Assembly: GCA_015680685.1 (NCBI GenBank)
Contig: MNCI01005013.1
Location: 1,210-30,539 of the forward strand
Source of the DNA: Gnetum montanum
Lineage: Eukaryota > Streptophyta > Gnetopsida > Gnetales > Gnetaceae
Reading direction: 5' to 3'
DNA length: 29,330 bases
In this document: piece by piece, positions 9,587-20,748 of the stretch
Numbering within the stretch: the stretch's first letter is position 1
Layout of the letters: the number at the start of each line of letters is the position of its first letter
Translations under genes and position numbers: made by a program
Notes under the pieces: model-generated
What the model saw: the letters and a program-made list of their open reading frames with translations, nothing else
Database searches by the model: none
What the model was told of the DNA's origin: nothing

Positions 9587-11822
9587 TATCCTAAATTCCT
9601 ACCAACTTCTTCAATAGTTGTTGTTGAAATTCCAACTTATATATATGCAAAAAGTTTTGTTGATTCTCATAATGCAAATTTACTAGTTGGCAAGTAGAAA
9701 TTTATAACTTTTTTTAGGGATATTGATGCAAATAAAACACCTAATTTTGTCCTTCCTAATGATGTATATTAGTCATTGGTTGCTAATTTTATATTATGGT
9801 ATGTGTTCATTCAAATTTTAGGTTACTTGCCTCATAATCAAAGGTTTGCTTTACATGTAAATAATATAATGCAAAAGCACAACATTCAAGTCATTCATGC
9901 CAAGTACTATTCTCATTTTTTATATTTCTTAACCTACGTAATGCTTTGATAGTGTAATGTGCCCTAGACATAAGGTCATTTATATATAAACATGCAATGT
10001 AAATCATTCATGAATAGACACCAAATTTTGGCATCCATTCTAAGAAATATTCTAAAGGTATATGTTTTTTCAATTAATTTATTCTTATGTTGATTTTTGC
10101 AAAGAGAAAATTGTTAGCTTTCTTGGTTTATTAAGCATATGGAATCCATTTCCATACCATTTGATTTATGTAAGCTTTTTTCTTTTGTTGGTTAAAATTA
10201 ATCTTCTTGACCATCACCATCATAGACTTGTCCTAACAAAATGGGGTCACTACATGAGTTCTCTTTTGCCACTCACCTTTGTGAAGAGGCAAATCTTTGT
10301 TTATTTATAATTTCTTCAAATCATATTCAATCATTTTGTTTCATGTTTTTTTTTTCTTTCTTTCAATGCCTTTTTTGGAATAGTGATCTAATAATTTTTT
10401 TTGATAATATCATTATCTCATCTTCTTTGCACCTTCCTAAACCATCTAAAACATCATTCTTGTACCTTATCTAAAATAATAGCAACTCTAAGTCTTCCTC
10501 TAACATCTATATTGTGTAGTTTATCTCTTCTTGTAACATTTAATATTTATCTAAGCATTTACATTTTAACAAAACTAATTTGTTACACATGCCTCTTTTT
10601 TATTGCCTAATATTCAATACCATATAAGATTGTAGACATGATAATAGTCTTATAAAATTTTTCCTTTGGTTTTATTATGATTCTTTTATCACATAGGACA
10701 TCACTAGCTAGTGTCCACGTTGACTATCTTTCCTCCATCCTATTTCTTATATCTTTATCAATTTCATCATCTAACTAGAACATTGATTCTGGGTAGTGAA
10801 ACTTTTGTCATCATAAAACTTACATTCAACTAATTACATTTTATAATTTTTAAAATTCTTGTAACTTTTGTCATCATGAAAGATATTTGTTTAATGTTTG
10901 TCCTTGTTCCTTAAAAAAAAAAAGAAACTAAGGAAAGGAAAAAATGTGTTGAAGTTGAGGATATAAAATGATAAACCAGAGTTGAAGATAAGAAAATTAA
11001 GTTAATGTTGATTATAAGAATGATCAAATCATAATAAAGAAATTAGAGAAAACATAATCTTTTATGAATAGTTTTCCTTGTATTACATGAAGTATTTGTT
11101 AGTTTGAAGAGATAGTTTGTAAGATAAATATTTTTTATACAACAAAAATGTTGTTAACTCAAAGATTAAAACTTATGTTGATAACTAATGGCAAAGAGTC
11201 TCAACATAAACTCAATCATGATGGACAATATGTACCCTTATTTCTTATTGCATATTCATTTTCTAAAAAATTTGTATTTCACCAAAGCTTTCTATTGCTA
11301 CCTCAAATTATTTTCCATTTTTTAAATTCAATTACAAATATTAAAAGTGGTATAAATGTTGTTAGATCTAGGATCATCATTGCTAGTCATAAGTGGCTCA
11401 AGTTATTAGCTCATTGTCTTATTAGGTAAAAAGCTACAATTTCAAGTTACACTTTAGGCATTGTCATATTCCTCTATAATTCTTCTAATGTATAATGTTG
11501 GCTATAGTGTACTTACAGTTATTCTTTCAAGTTCTAATACCCCCTAGAACTCAAATCATGTTTTCTAATAACTATTAATTTTAGGCTCTTGATTTTTCAA
11601 AGCATCAGTTGTAAGGGGTTATACTTGAGTAAACATCATTAAAATTTGAAAGTTCCAAGTTAAGGATTCATTTTGGTGGGCAATGTTGAGTTATAAAGTT
11701 TTTATTTGACTATATGTCTTGTCATAAATATTGTTAAAAATAAGTTTTTGGTTTTGATCTCCTTCACCTATAATTGAATTTTTTTTTCTTTCTATGTTGT
11801 TTTTGGAGTTTTCAACTCCATA
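9587..11822 (+). repeat. Repeat D, left copy: unidentified coding-like relic
   Basis: This stretch is homologous, in opposite orientation, to 25300-23950. Matching blocks include 9587-9700 (TATCCTAAATT at its start), 9880-10190 (MQKHNIQVIHAKYYSHF against MQKHYIQII-SKYYSYF), 10822-11090 (CTTACATTCAACTAAT; KNDQ..IKKLEKT) and 11195-11390 (NHDGQYV against NHNGHYV; RSRII). A further block at 11590-11700 (TTTTCAAAGCATC) also matches. Agreement at the protein level in one main frame suggests an ancestral protein-coding element or gene, now full of stops. About 150-180 bp at 11430-11570 have no counterpart in the right copy. I do not recognise the protein. Element 1 inserted at its left edge, and an RTE-type LINE fragment interrupts it. 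Confidence 0.7.
10203..10820 (-). pseudogene. RTE-type LINE reverse transcriptase C-terminal fragment
   Basis: The minus-strand translation gives, in order, FHYPESMF followed by DDEIDKDIRNRMEER, LASDVLCDKRIIIKPKEKFY, KTIIMSTILYGIEY and AIKKRHV. After a gap come LRVAII-DKVQE and FRWFRKVQRR. These follow the C-terminal region of plant RTE-like non-LTR retrotransposon RTs (the YLGS..DGEIDEDV...LYGTECWAVK...RLRWFGHVQRR signature, from memory). The catalytic YADD part is absent, so the fragment is 5'-truncated, as LINE copies usually are. Stops and indels show long decay. The right copy of repeat D lacks this block, so it landed in the left copy only. The boundaries are set by where D homology stops and resumes; no target duplication is clear. 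Confidence 0.75.
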
Positions 11823-11827
11823 TTAAG

Positions 11828-12751
11828 TGATAAGAAGCAAGGTGCCCCTACGCCCAACCATACGAATCATAAAGCGTTCACGCATGGTTTGGTTGAATTT
11901 CGTGGACTTTATTGTTTCTAGTGCACTAGCCCTTTAGAAAGTGAATCTAGCCTTAAGGTTAATCGTTGTCTTTTCAATTACACTTGTGATGTTCATTGGT
12001 ATGGTTAAGTGTAACTGAGGCATTCAATTTTTATCATTTTTATGTTTTATAGTTGGGTGCTTGAATTGTAGAAAAAAAGGGGTTTGATTAACTAATCTAA
12101 ATTAACCAATTAACTAATCTTAACATAAGTATCTGTTCCCACTTTCCGTACACATCTTGAACCCACATATTCACTGTTGGGCAACCAAGTGCTATGCTAC
12201 TGGGCATACTAAGCAATAATGTTGCTGGGATTACCAAGCAAATACATGTTATGCTTAAAGCAATCGTACTTATGTATGTAATCTATTTAGCTTAATTGCT
12301 TCATTAATGTAATAATTAGGAAATGTTTAATAATTAATTGAAAATATTTAATAATTAATTGAAAATAGTAAATGCATAAATAAAGTAGCTAATATATCCA
12401 AAGTCCTGCAAGGTTTATCAGAAAGCTCATCTTTATTGCCACACACACTATCGTGCTTAGGTACAACAATGCTTGGATAAATATCTATACACTCAATGAC
12501 TCCTGTTGTGGGCACTTGGGGAAAAAATTCTAACTTTTGAATGGAGAAAATGTAAGAGCTTTGCTGCAACTACAATTTACTTATGCCATAAATTACAACT
12601 ATAAGTGCACATTTATAGCCAAAAATTAAGAAGACCAACACTGCGTCGATGGGTCCTCATCGACGCATGGTAAGATGCATCAACGAGGCCTAGTCAACAA
12701 GGCCATGTCAATGAGGCCTTGTCAACATAGCAAACTTAATGCGACTCATCA
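11828..12751 (-). repeat. 3' LTR of element 2 (family B)
   Basis: It starts TGATAAGAAG and ends GACTCATCA, and matches 22976-23922 throughout. ATTTATAG at 12611-12618 gives the minus-strand TATA box, and TTTATTGCC near 12431 gives AATAAA. The U3 end (12634-12735) carries repeated CATCGACG/GTCAACRAGGCC units. Confidence 0.94.
12634..12735. repeat. GACGAGGCC/TCGACG microrepeat cluster, family B U3
   Basis: Irregular 10-15 bp units of the form TCRACGAGGCCTHGTC recur in both orientations. Related clusters lie at 23795-23905 and 28602-28725 in the other family B LTRs and at 16313-16385 inside element 2. Many units are near-palindromic, so the tract can fold. An enhancer role is inferred only from its U3 position. 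Confidence 0.65.
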
Positions 12752-12760
12752 TACCCCCAC
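12752..12760 (-). other. Polypurine tract of element 2
   Basis: TACCCCCAC abuts the LTR and equals GTGGGGGTA on the element strand. It is identical to the tract of element 1. Confidence 0.87.
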
Positions 12761-12969
12761 GATTGAAAGAAAACTCATCCTGTTCTGTTACAAAATTGGA
12801 AAGGTATGGGATTATTAATTGACTTTTCTTCACACAATACAAACTGACTGACTTGACAAAAAATGAAGTGTACAAATCAACACATTACAAAAAATGAAGG
12901 TGTTTGAAATAAAAAATTGAACACAATGATTCAATTCTTCAAAAATTGGACAACATGTTCCTTGATGGT

Positions 12970-15830
12970 GTGAAGCTTGTTGGAGAAGATCAAACAATCC
13001 TAGGTAGTGGTGGTTCCTAAGGATTTGAGGGACCTTCACTGACTTCACACACTGGTGGTGGTTGAGGTGGCTATGGTTGTCCTACTATTGCTACAACCTT
13101 AGGTGGGAGGTGGAAAGCATCTAGTAGTGCTTTCATTTTCTTCTTCTTACTCCTAGGATCATGCACCATCCATGTAGCTTTCCCAATGTGGGTTTGAACA
13201 AGCACATCCCAAGGACACAAGATTGCTGTAAACAGCTCCTTAGCATTGATAAACTAGGCAGCAAACTGTTTGTATTCAATGTCAAATGCTCTCACTGTGT
13301 TCTTTAGCTCCTGGTAGTCATTCATTTATTTAGCTAGGTTCTCAATGATAGATTGTTGATCTCTGAATCACCCTTTGAGAACTTCAAGTTCAACATTAGC
13401 AGTCTCAAGCTTTTTCTTGGTATCTTTGTGACTTGAACTCAACCTTGTATAACAGACATGAGCTAGCCACTTGCTTCTCCAATTCTAACCACAACCATTT
13501 GGCTATCAGCATTGCCTGGTTTGCATAACGGAGATTGGCCAACTCCATGTATTTTGTCATTTCCTTGATTTTCAACTCCTTTAAGTAGATCTCCGCTTTG
13601 CTGTAGGTATTAATTCTATTAAGGATGGGTTGCGACATCTCTCTTCCTTACTAGAGTTTCTGGAAGGCTTCATTCATTTTCACCTTTTCTAGCTAGATTT
13701 GTTTTTCATTTACTTCCTTTTGTAGGCCAACTTGGTCCCTATAGTGATTTTTCACTTTCTCAAATTTTAGGGCTTCATTCTTCCATGTGATGATCTTGAT
13801 GGATGATTTCTAACATAGGGTGCCTACCTCCTCCATTGACAGATTGTAGTTCTCTGCGACCAATTTCCTAAATTTAGTGTTTACCCTGGAAAGCTGCTCC
13901 TACTATTGATGAATGAATTCTTGCATTTTTTCTTTTTGCGCATCAACATTTCATAGGCAATGATTTTGTGCAATCAATGATTCGTTCTCCTAGCACATCT
14001 AATTCAAGCCTTTTCTAATTGAGTGCATTTTAGCTTCTGCTACGGACTGTTTGAAGATGGCCATCATTGCCTCCTTCTCAAGCTTCTAAAATCATTCTTG
14101 AAGCTGTTTGATAGCTTCATCTCCTATCATTGCTGGGCTAAGGATTACTTGTTCTGCAAGTTGGGCATAAAGTTTGGCAACCTCCGTGGCCAAGCGTTGA
14201 TTTTGCTCTTAGGCCATTTCTAGTCGCCCCTCTAAAATAATACATCTACCCCGTACATTCAGCAGCTCTGACTGGGTTGCGGTGATGTTCTTTGGAAGAT
14301 CAAAGATATTTAGAGTCAGTTGCCCAATTCCTATCAGTTGTGCCAACAATTTTTTATGTTGAGCTACATCTAACTTCCTGCTGATCGTGCTTGCAAACTT
14401 CTACACATTTTGGAGTGCAAATACGTCTGGTATAGATGTCATATATGTATTTAATGCTATTGTAACATAATTAGTTACCACTTCTTCCACTATTGCATCA
14501 CTAAGATAGTTGCCTCTTCACCTTCCTCCAACCTCATTGAGAAAGTGGAAGCATTCCCAGAGATTTCTGGAAATAGATGATGTGTTGATAATGGCATCGT
14601 CACCTCTTGAGCATTGGGATTTGACCTCAAAGGCAGTTGCATTCTCTGGGTAGAGAAAATGGGACCACCTCTGTCCATCTAGCTAACTATTCAGGCCACC
14701 TCATTAAGGTGACTCATCCTTAGCCAATATATAAATGGATCTACCCCACTTATTCCTACTTATTACTCTTGTTCGCTTAAGAGTTGTTCTTAGATTTTCT
14801 GTAGATGTTCAATGGTTGCATAGGCCTCTAGTGTTGTTTCCTGAGTGAGTGGTGGTGGCAACAGTTCCTCCTCTTGGGTTGTTGCTGGCATTTTATCCTT
14901 CATGATTTCTACCCATGAGGCTAAGGGAGCATGCCTAAGAGTATTGTTAGAGTAGTTAACAATGCCTACCCTTATGCAAATTTTTTTGATGAGGCACGGA
15001 AAGAGTAGGGTATTCCATGTTCGTTTTCTTTAAAATGTTTCTCAATCTTCAAGTATAATAGTTGTGGAAGGTTGATGGGGAACTTCTTGCTTAGAGTGGT
15101 GCATGCTCTGGCGGAGAAAGTAGTCACCTTACTTGGCCTTACTATTGGATTGAGGTGATAGGCCACAATCTTGAAATAAATCTGCTTCACCAATGTGAGC
15201 ACACCATATTCCTTTTGATCCACCGTGTAACATCATGGGGTCCACTCCCTCATAGCCTTAGGATCATCTTTTGTGACAATTCAGCCAGCTGTGTTCCTAT
15301 GTTAGGTAACCCAAGTGCTTGTGCAATGGCTTCTACCAAGTAGGACACTTGAATGTCCTTGATCTTGACAATGGACCTTGGCCTTTGGCTACTCCATAAG
15401 AGATAGGTCTCTTCCATGTACCATTTCCCATTGGATGTGATGACTGGCCACATGGGAGAGGTTTGCAGTTGTGTCCTAACATCTTTTGGGAGTTTCTTGA
15501 AAAATGGCTCGAAGTTGATCTCTTGAAGAACTGATCTTTGAATGTCTTGGGACTAAATGATGTCTAGGCAGGCTTGAGTCAAAGTGACCTTAAGCCTTGG
15601 TGCAAGTCCAGGCACTTCTCCTCTTTGTGATTATTCGGTTGATACTTCTTCCTTTGGAATCTATTAGACGGATTCCACTTTCGGCTCCTCCAAAAGAGGT
15701 CTGGTTGCATGGATCACCTCTAGTAGTTCTTGGCCTTGTTCTTATTGGCCCCTTATAGCTTTGGGTCATTTCTCTCATGGTTGTGAGGGTTCTCCTTCCT
15801 GTGGACATTTTTGTTTAGGTTCCATCCGTA
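12970..15830 (-). pseudogene. Accessory ORF of element 2, downstream of integrase, function unknown
   Basis: About 2.8 kb of decayed coding sequence lies between the spacer and the polypurine tract, the place where Athila-type elements carry an env-like or extra ORF. Protein-like segments in order on the minus strand are MWPVITSNGKWYMEETYLLW (about 15453), VSYLVEAIAQALGLPNIGTQ (about 15345), LTLVKQIYFKIVAYHLNPIV (about 15195) and LSKKFPINLPQLLYLKIEKH (about 15110). Next come an acidic Gln/Glu-rich stretch (about 14860-14500) and a Leu/Glu/Lys/Ala-rich, probably coiled-coil part (about 14200-13400; KELKIKEMTKYMELANLRYA). The C-terminal part has AKELFTAILCPWDVLVQTH (about 13240) and a Pro-rich tail that ends near 12980. 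Many stops and frameshifts occur. I see no obvious transmembrane segment, so 'env' is not justified. The N-terminal half loosely recalls plant-transposon-associated proteins of unknown function. Confidence 0.6.
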
Positions 15831-16297
15831 ATCACAATAAGACCATGGATTAGCAATTATTGTGTAACCTTAAAACAATTGGAATACCTTAACTCTTGAG
15901 GATAGTTACACTTGGTTAAGTTGTAATTATGGATAATTTAATTAATCCAATTATTATTTATTTTATGTGTTATTAGGAATAATTCATCCAGGAGGTTGTT
16001 GGAAGGGTTAACTTGGGAAAAATTTGATGTTTATATATGGCTGATGTTATTAACCCTTTGGGAGAGTTAGGAAAATTTCCAAAATATTTCATCAATTTTT
16101 CATCAAAAACCTTAAGGTTTGTGGACCCCATGATAAAGATCTTACCTTTGATAAGTGTAGGATCAAAAAATGGAGTGATTTGGACAAACGGTTGTGAAGT
16201 TATAAGCTCTAGAAGGTTTTGGGCTCTAAAAAATTGCAAAATTTCCTCGTGTTATGAGTAATTTGCAAAAAAATTTCAAAGTATTTGGTAGTAATAT

Positions 16298-16385
16298 ATA
16301 TAGGGTCTAAGTACTGCGTTGATGAGGCCTAGTCGACATGGTCAGTTGCATCGACGAAGCCTCGTTGACATAGTCAACAACCACC
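16298..16385. repeat. LTR-like U3 microrepeat inside element 2
   Basis: TATATATAGGGTC is followed by GTTGATGAGGCCTAGTCGAC, then CATCGACGAAGCCTCGTTGAC. This order (TATA-like box, then GACGAGGCC units) mirrors the family B U3 at 12611-12735, but surrounding LTR sequence is not recognisable. Confidence 0.55.
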
Positions 16386-17190
16386 ATTGACTTGGTCAAA
16401 CTTTTAAAATAAAAAGAATTTTTGGATGAAATTGAGATCAAATGAAAGCTTAGGAGACCAAGAATAGTATGAAAGCATGAGAAGAGGATGTTGAGGCTCA
16501 TAAATTTGATAAAATGAAGAAAATTTGATTTAGTGTATGAATGAAATGAAATATTAAGAAGTACTGAGTGGTTTATGCAATGGAAAATGCAAAATATAGG
16601 ATTTTAGCGATGTCAAAGGTAAGGAACCTTAACTAATCAAGCCAAAAGCTATGCAATTGGGTCCTCTCCATAGCAAGCTCATGCCCTTTTTACCCTTGCA
16701 TAACCTCAACTGAGGAGTCCATGGACCCGATAGTTGATTTAATGATCATGAAAAATTAAGGACCAACCTAAAAGAATCCACTCAAGAATTCCAACATATC
16801 AGACTAAGACATAGAGCATAGCATAGAACCTCGTAGTGAGGTAAGTTATGACAACATGGATGGATGATAGAGAAGGTGGAATAGAGTTCGAAATTCAGAT
16901 CATAAGAAGTCCTTTACAGAATTTGTGGTTAAAATGATCTATGAAGTTCCATCCTTAGTCAAGACTGAAACCATTCGCTTTCAGTGACTTCACATCATCA
17001 CTCTAAGACCAATCCATCCACTTGAGACACAAGAGTGCTTCCACAAAACAACCATTGTTCCATAGAGAGAAGAAAAGAGAAGTAGAAAGTGAGAGAGAAA
17101 GAGGGCCTTAGTTAGAGGGAACTTTCAAGCATAAGTGCATGTCATTCAAGTTCCATAACTTGTGCTTATAGCTTGTTTATTTGTCCAAGG

Positions 17191-17350
17191 GGTGTGCTTT
17201 GAATTACCAATTTTTTTTTTATTTTTTTGAAATGGAAACCACACCATGCAAGGAATTATTCATGTTGAAGAGGTGTGCTTTGAATTCCCATTGTGTTTTT
17301 TGTTTTTTCTTTCTTTTTCTTTGGATGGGAACTGCACCATGCAATGATGT
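17191..17350. repeat. 81-bp tandem duplication in spacer
   Basis: Two units begin with GGTGTGCTTTGAATT at 17191 and 17272. Each continues through a T-rich run to GGAAACCACACCATGCAA or GGGAACTGCACCATGCAA. Element 1 has one copy (about 4755-4840). Confidence 0.65.
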
Positions 17351-17914
17351 TATTTGACTTCCTATTAGTGGTCGGTGTGAAATGGTAATAAGTTGATGAA
17401 AAACACTCAAGCACTCAAGCAAGAAGAACAAGACAAAGAGTATTGAGTCCCCTTGACGTCACACCCTTTACAAACCTTTGAATCCTTCCTAATTCCAAAA
17501 CTACCAAGGTCATCGATTGATTAAAAGTCTCTTTTAATGGAAAGGGACCTCAAATTTCTAGAACAAGGAAAATGATAGAGTTCATTGGAAGGGTAGATGA
17601 CATGAACTGACTACCTATTCCATGAAAAGTAAACAATGTCAAAGTCATCAGACATCAAAATTCAAAAAATAGAAACCAGACATCGACAATCACACATTAA
17701 GCATAAACCAGTGTTAATAAACAACAATTGCGGCATTGTGTCATGTGACAATAAAAAAAATTTATTAGTAAAAATGAGAGAATATCACAGTTAAATAAAA
17801 TAAAGCAAAATAAAGTAAAAATATAAGAAAGTGTAAAATAATCAAGAAAGTTTAAAGGTACTAAAGATGGTGTAAGATTAGAAAAAACTTGAAAATCAAA
17901 AATGTGAAAAACAA

Positions 17915-19330
17915 AAAGGTAGAAAAACTAAGAAGCCATGGTAATAGTTAGCACAAATGGCCATCTTTCCCACAACTAAGTTGAAGGAAGGAGATCCAAA
18001 AAATAGACGTGGTTGTCCATCTGTTGAGGCAGTACTTACATTGGCCTATCTTGGTTCTAAGAAAGATTTGACTTGTTGGATGTTGACCAACTAATTTTTA
18101 TTTGGGTTGTTAGGTTTGTAGATCAACATGGTCCTAGAGGAAAAGGTTTGATCAATTATATAAGGTCCCTCCCAGAATGTTTGGAATTTTATCTTTTGGG
18201 ATACATTTGTGGGGTTCTAGTAAAGAACCTTATTTCCTGGTTGAAGTTTTACTTTCCTGATTCTAAGGTCATGAAATTGTTTGCTAAATGCCTTGTTCAC
18301 ATCATTTAAGGATAAGGCCACTGAGTGATTTTCATCTAGCACGTTCAGATTGATCAATCTTTCTTTCTGTGCTAGACTTAGGTTAAGGTTTAGATCACAA
18401 GCTATTGAGAGTGTATGGAGCTCGGATTAAATCAGGAGCATTGGAAGTTTCCCGTACACTAACTCATAGGGAGAATAGCTAATAGGAAGTTTCCAAGTTG
18501 AATGATAAGCCCAGAGAGCATCGTTAAGTTTTATACTCTAGTCCTTCCTATATTTGCTAATGGTCCATGTTAGTATTTTTGTAATCTCCTAGTTGGTTAC
18601 CTCTACTTGACCGTTAGCTTGGGGGTGGTAAGGTGTTGTTAATTTATGTTCTACCCCTAAGCGTTGTATTAATTTTATAAAGGTGGCACCTGTGAAGTGA
18701 TTTCCATTATCAGAAATTAGTGAACATGGCATCCCAAACGTATTAACAATATTTTGTTGTATAAACTTGACAATAGTGGATGATGTACAATCAGTAATGG
18801 CTACCACTTCTTCCCATTTTGTGTAGTAGTCAATTGCTACTATAATATATGTCTTTCTATTAGACATGGGTGTGATGGGACCCATGAAGTTAATGCCCCA
18901 TATGTTGAAAGGTTCCAGTGGTTGAATCCACTATTGAGGACCTTCCATGCAAGCGGTCATCCCCCCATCATGTTGACAAAATTCACAAGACTTGATGAAT
19001 TGGTGGGTATTCTTAAAGATTGTAGGTCAATAGTATACTACCATTAGGATTTTTATGGCTTTGTGTCTCCCTACATAGTGGCCTCCATAAGGCCCTTCAT
19101 GAGCATCCTAGAGAATGTGTAGTTGATGTTTGTCAAGGACACACCAAAAAATCAGGCCATCGACACACACCTGGTAAAGATGTCTATTGATTTTCATGAA
19201 GTATTTGCCCCAATGAAGAAATTGTTGCTTCTTCCTAAAATCCAGGTCTTGTGTCATCTCTTGAGTGAGAAGATATGTGAGGATGTAATTATACCATATT
19301 GTTTTTTCAGGCATGTGTTCACTTATTAAT
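17915..19330 (-). pseudogene. pol (IN): Integrase region of element 2 pol
   Basis: Integrase joins the cDNA to host DNA. In one frame: a linker IWYNYILTYLLTQ and HLYQVCVDGLIFWCV (19300-19140); a zinc-binding N-terminal part with SCEFCQ (about 18975); then the core. The first core motif is WGINFMGP (about 18900-18880), where an Asp is expected, so the first catalytic residue appears to be Asn. The second acidic site is intact in LISDNGNHFTG (about 18720-18690), as is the Glu in GQVEVTN (GAG at 18601-18603). The C-terminal part has DALWAYHSTWKLPISYSPYE (about 18520), LVYGKLPM, and WEGPYII (about 18150), the GPF/Y-type module of this lineage. Several stops, mostly TAG, interrupt it. Confidence 0.88.
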
Positions 19331-19464
19331 CTAGTAAAGAGGAGTTAATCTAAAAATTGATTAGAGAGTGGGCTCTCCTCTTTGTTATCCCATCTTAAGT
19401 GAGAGATGTGATCATTGATCACATTCTTAGTTCCTTTTCAATCTACCATAGTGAGATCGAATTC

Positions 19465-19760
19465 CTACAAGATCACAAGCCACCGTATGACATGAGGGCT
19501 GACCATTGGCTTATCCATGAGGAAGTGAATTGCACTATGGTATGTATGCACAAATACTTTGTAACCCAGCACATAGTACCTAAACTTTTCTAGCGCATAC
19601 ACCACTACCATTAATTCTTTCTCTGTGCTGGTGTAATTTAACTGTGCTCCCAAAATGCTTTGACTTGCACAATGGATATAGTATGGACTTTTCTTATCAT
19701 CCATCTGCGTGAGCACAACTTCCAAGGCATAGTTAGATGTGCCTATCATGATATGGAATG
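19465..19760 (-). pseudogene. pol (RH): RNase H domain of element 2 pol
   Basis: This 94-codon open stretch continues the RT frame. It shows TSNYALEVVLTQ, LGAQLNYTSTEKELMVVVYA and LEKFRYYVLGYKVFVHTYHS, the usual RT-linked RNase H series of Ty3/gypsy pol. The domain removes RNA from the RNA-DNA hybrid. The Glu in TEKEL is kept. The Asp expected at the start of the ASxYA motif and the one expected in VxTDH read as other residues (Gly and Tyr here), so the active site is lost. TAG stops separate it from the linker to integrase. Confidence 0.87.
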
Positions 19761-20660
19761 GTTTAGACCAATATGGTGCTCGTAGGATTGGTGTTTCTAC
19801 AAGTTTCTCTTTTAATTGTTGGAATGCATGTTCACATTTCTTAGTCTAGATGAAAGGTGCATCTTTCTTTGTAAGTTCTACCAATGGCTTTGTAATCCTA
19901 AAAAAGTTCTTAATAAATCATCGGTAGTAGCTTGTTTATCCAAGGAATGACTGAACATCTTTAACAGTGTCTGGTTGGCATGTTATTCCTTGGATGACCC
20001 TTATCTTTTCTGGGTCTACCTCAATCCCTTTTTGTGAAATTCTGTGCCCTAGCACAATGGCTTCTTGGACCATGAGATGGCTCTTTTGCTAGTTGAGCCA
20101 TAGGTTTATCTCTACACATCTCTTCAGTACTTGCTCAAGTCGATCCAAGATTTGCTTAAAGGTAGCCCCATAGGTGGAGAAGTCATCCATGAAGACTTCA
20201 ACACCACTATCAATTTGCTATTGAAAGATACTAAGGACCAAGTGTTGAAATGTTGTAGGGGCATTATATAGGCCAAATGGCATCTTACAATATGCAAAGT
20301 CCCCTAGGAACTTGTGAATGTTATCTTGGCCTGATATTCAGGTGTAATTTGTATTTGGTTATAGCCACTATAACCATCCAAAAAGCTATAATAACAATGC
20401 TTGGATATGGTGTCTAATACTTGATCCACAAATGTTAAAGGAAAGTGATCCTTAAATGTTGCCATATTTAATAGCCTAAAGTCAATGCATACTCACCATT
20501 TGCCACCATTCTTTGGTACTAATACGAGTGGGCTAACCCACTTACTATCGATGATTGGATAGATGAACCCTGCCTTGAGAAGTTGCTCTAACTCCTCCTT
20601 AACAATTTGCTTCAATTTGGGATTTAGCTACCTTTGTGGCTACCTTCTAGGCTTCATGGT
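19761..20660 (-). pseudogene. pol (RT): Reverse transcriptase domain of element 2 pol
   Basis: Copies element RNA into cDNA. Motifs in order are LNPKLKQIVKEELEQLLKAG (about 20630-20570), WVSPLVLVPKNGGKW and CIDFRLLN. Next come SFLDGYSGYNQIQI (about 20375), MPFGLYNAP (about 20290-20260), the catalytic VEVFMDDFSTYG with Asp-Asp codons at 20182-20187, VLGHRISQKGIEVDPEKI (about 20050-20000), and KNFF...PLVELTKKDAPFI (19920-19860). Catalytic Asp residues are present. A one-base loss near 20300 shifts the frame between CIDFR...TFTSS and MPFG. There are also stops at Trp, Gln or Arg positions expected from the family (for example LN-stop-QK and YYR-stop-FIK). The frame continues into RNase H. Confidence 0.9.
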
Positions 20661-20748
20661 TTGGTTGGCATATATGTGATGTTGGCATATCCTTAGATCA
20701 ATTCCTATTAGCTTTGGATATGACCAAGCAAAGGTTGTTGACCATTTG

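Larger units (their letters stand above)
15831..17900 (-). other. Non-coding spacer of element 2
   Basis: There is no supportable coding region. Blocks at 16600-16730, 17060-17350 and 17740-17930 are homologous to the 3' interior of element 1. A family-B-LTR-like microrepeat cluster lies at 16313-16385, downstream of TATATATAGGGT (16298-16309). The antisense open frames at 15973-16261 (88 and 74 codons) look accidental. Confidence 0.6.

Noticed and set aside
12634-12735. CRISPR-like array from repeated GACGAGGCC units
   Set aside because: Units are short, irregular and in both orientations inside an LTR of a plant retrotransposon; there are no constant repeat and spacer lengths and no cas genes.
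12970-15830. Calling the downstream ORF an envelope gene
   Set aside because: No signal peptide or transmembrane segment visible; position alone is not enough.
15973-16261. Overlapping 88- and 74-codon frames on opposite strands
   Set aside because: AT-rich spacer with no protein-like features; mutual overlap suggests chance.
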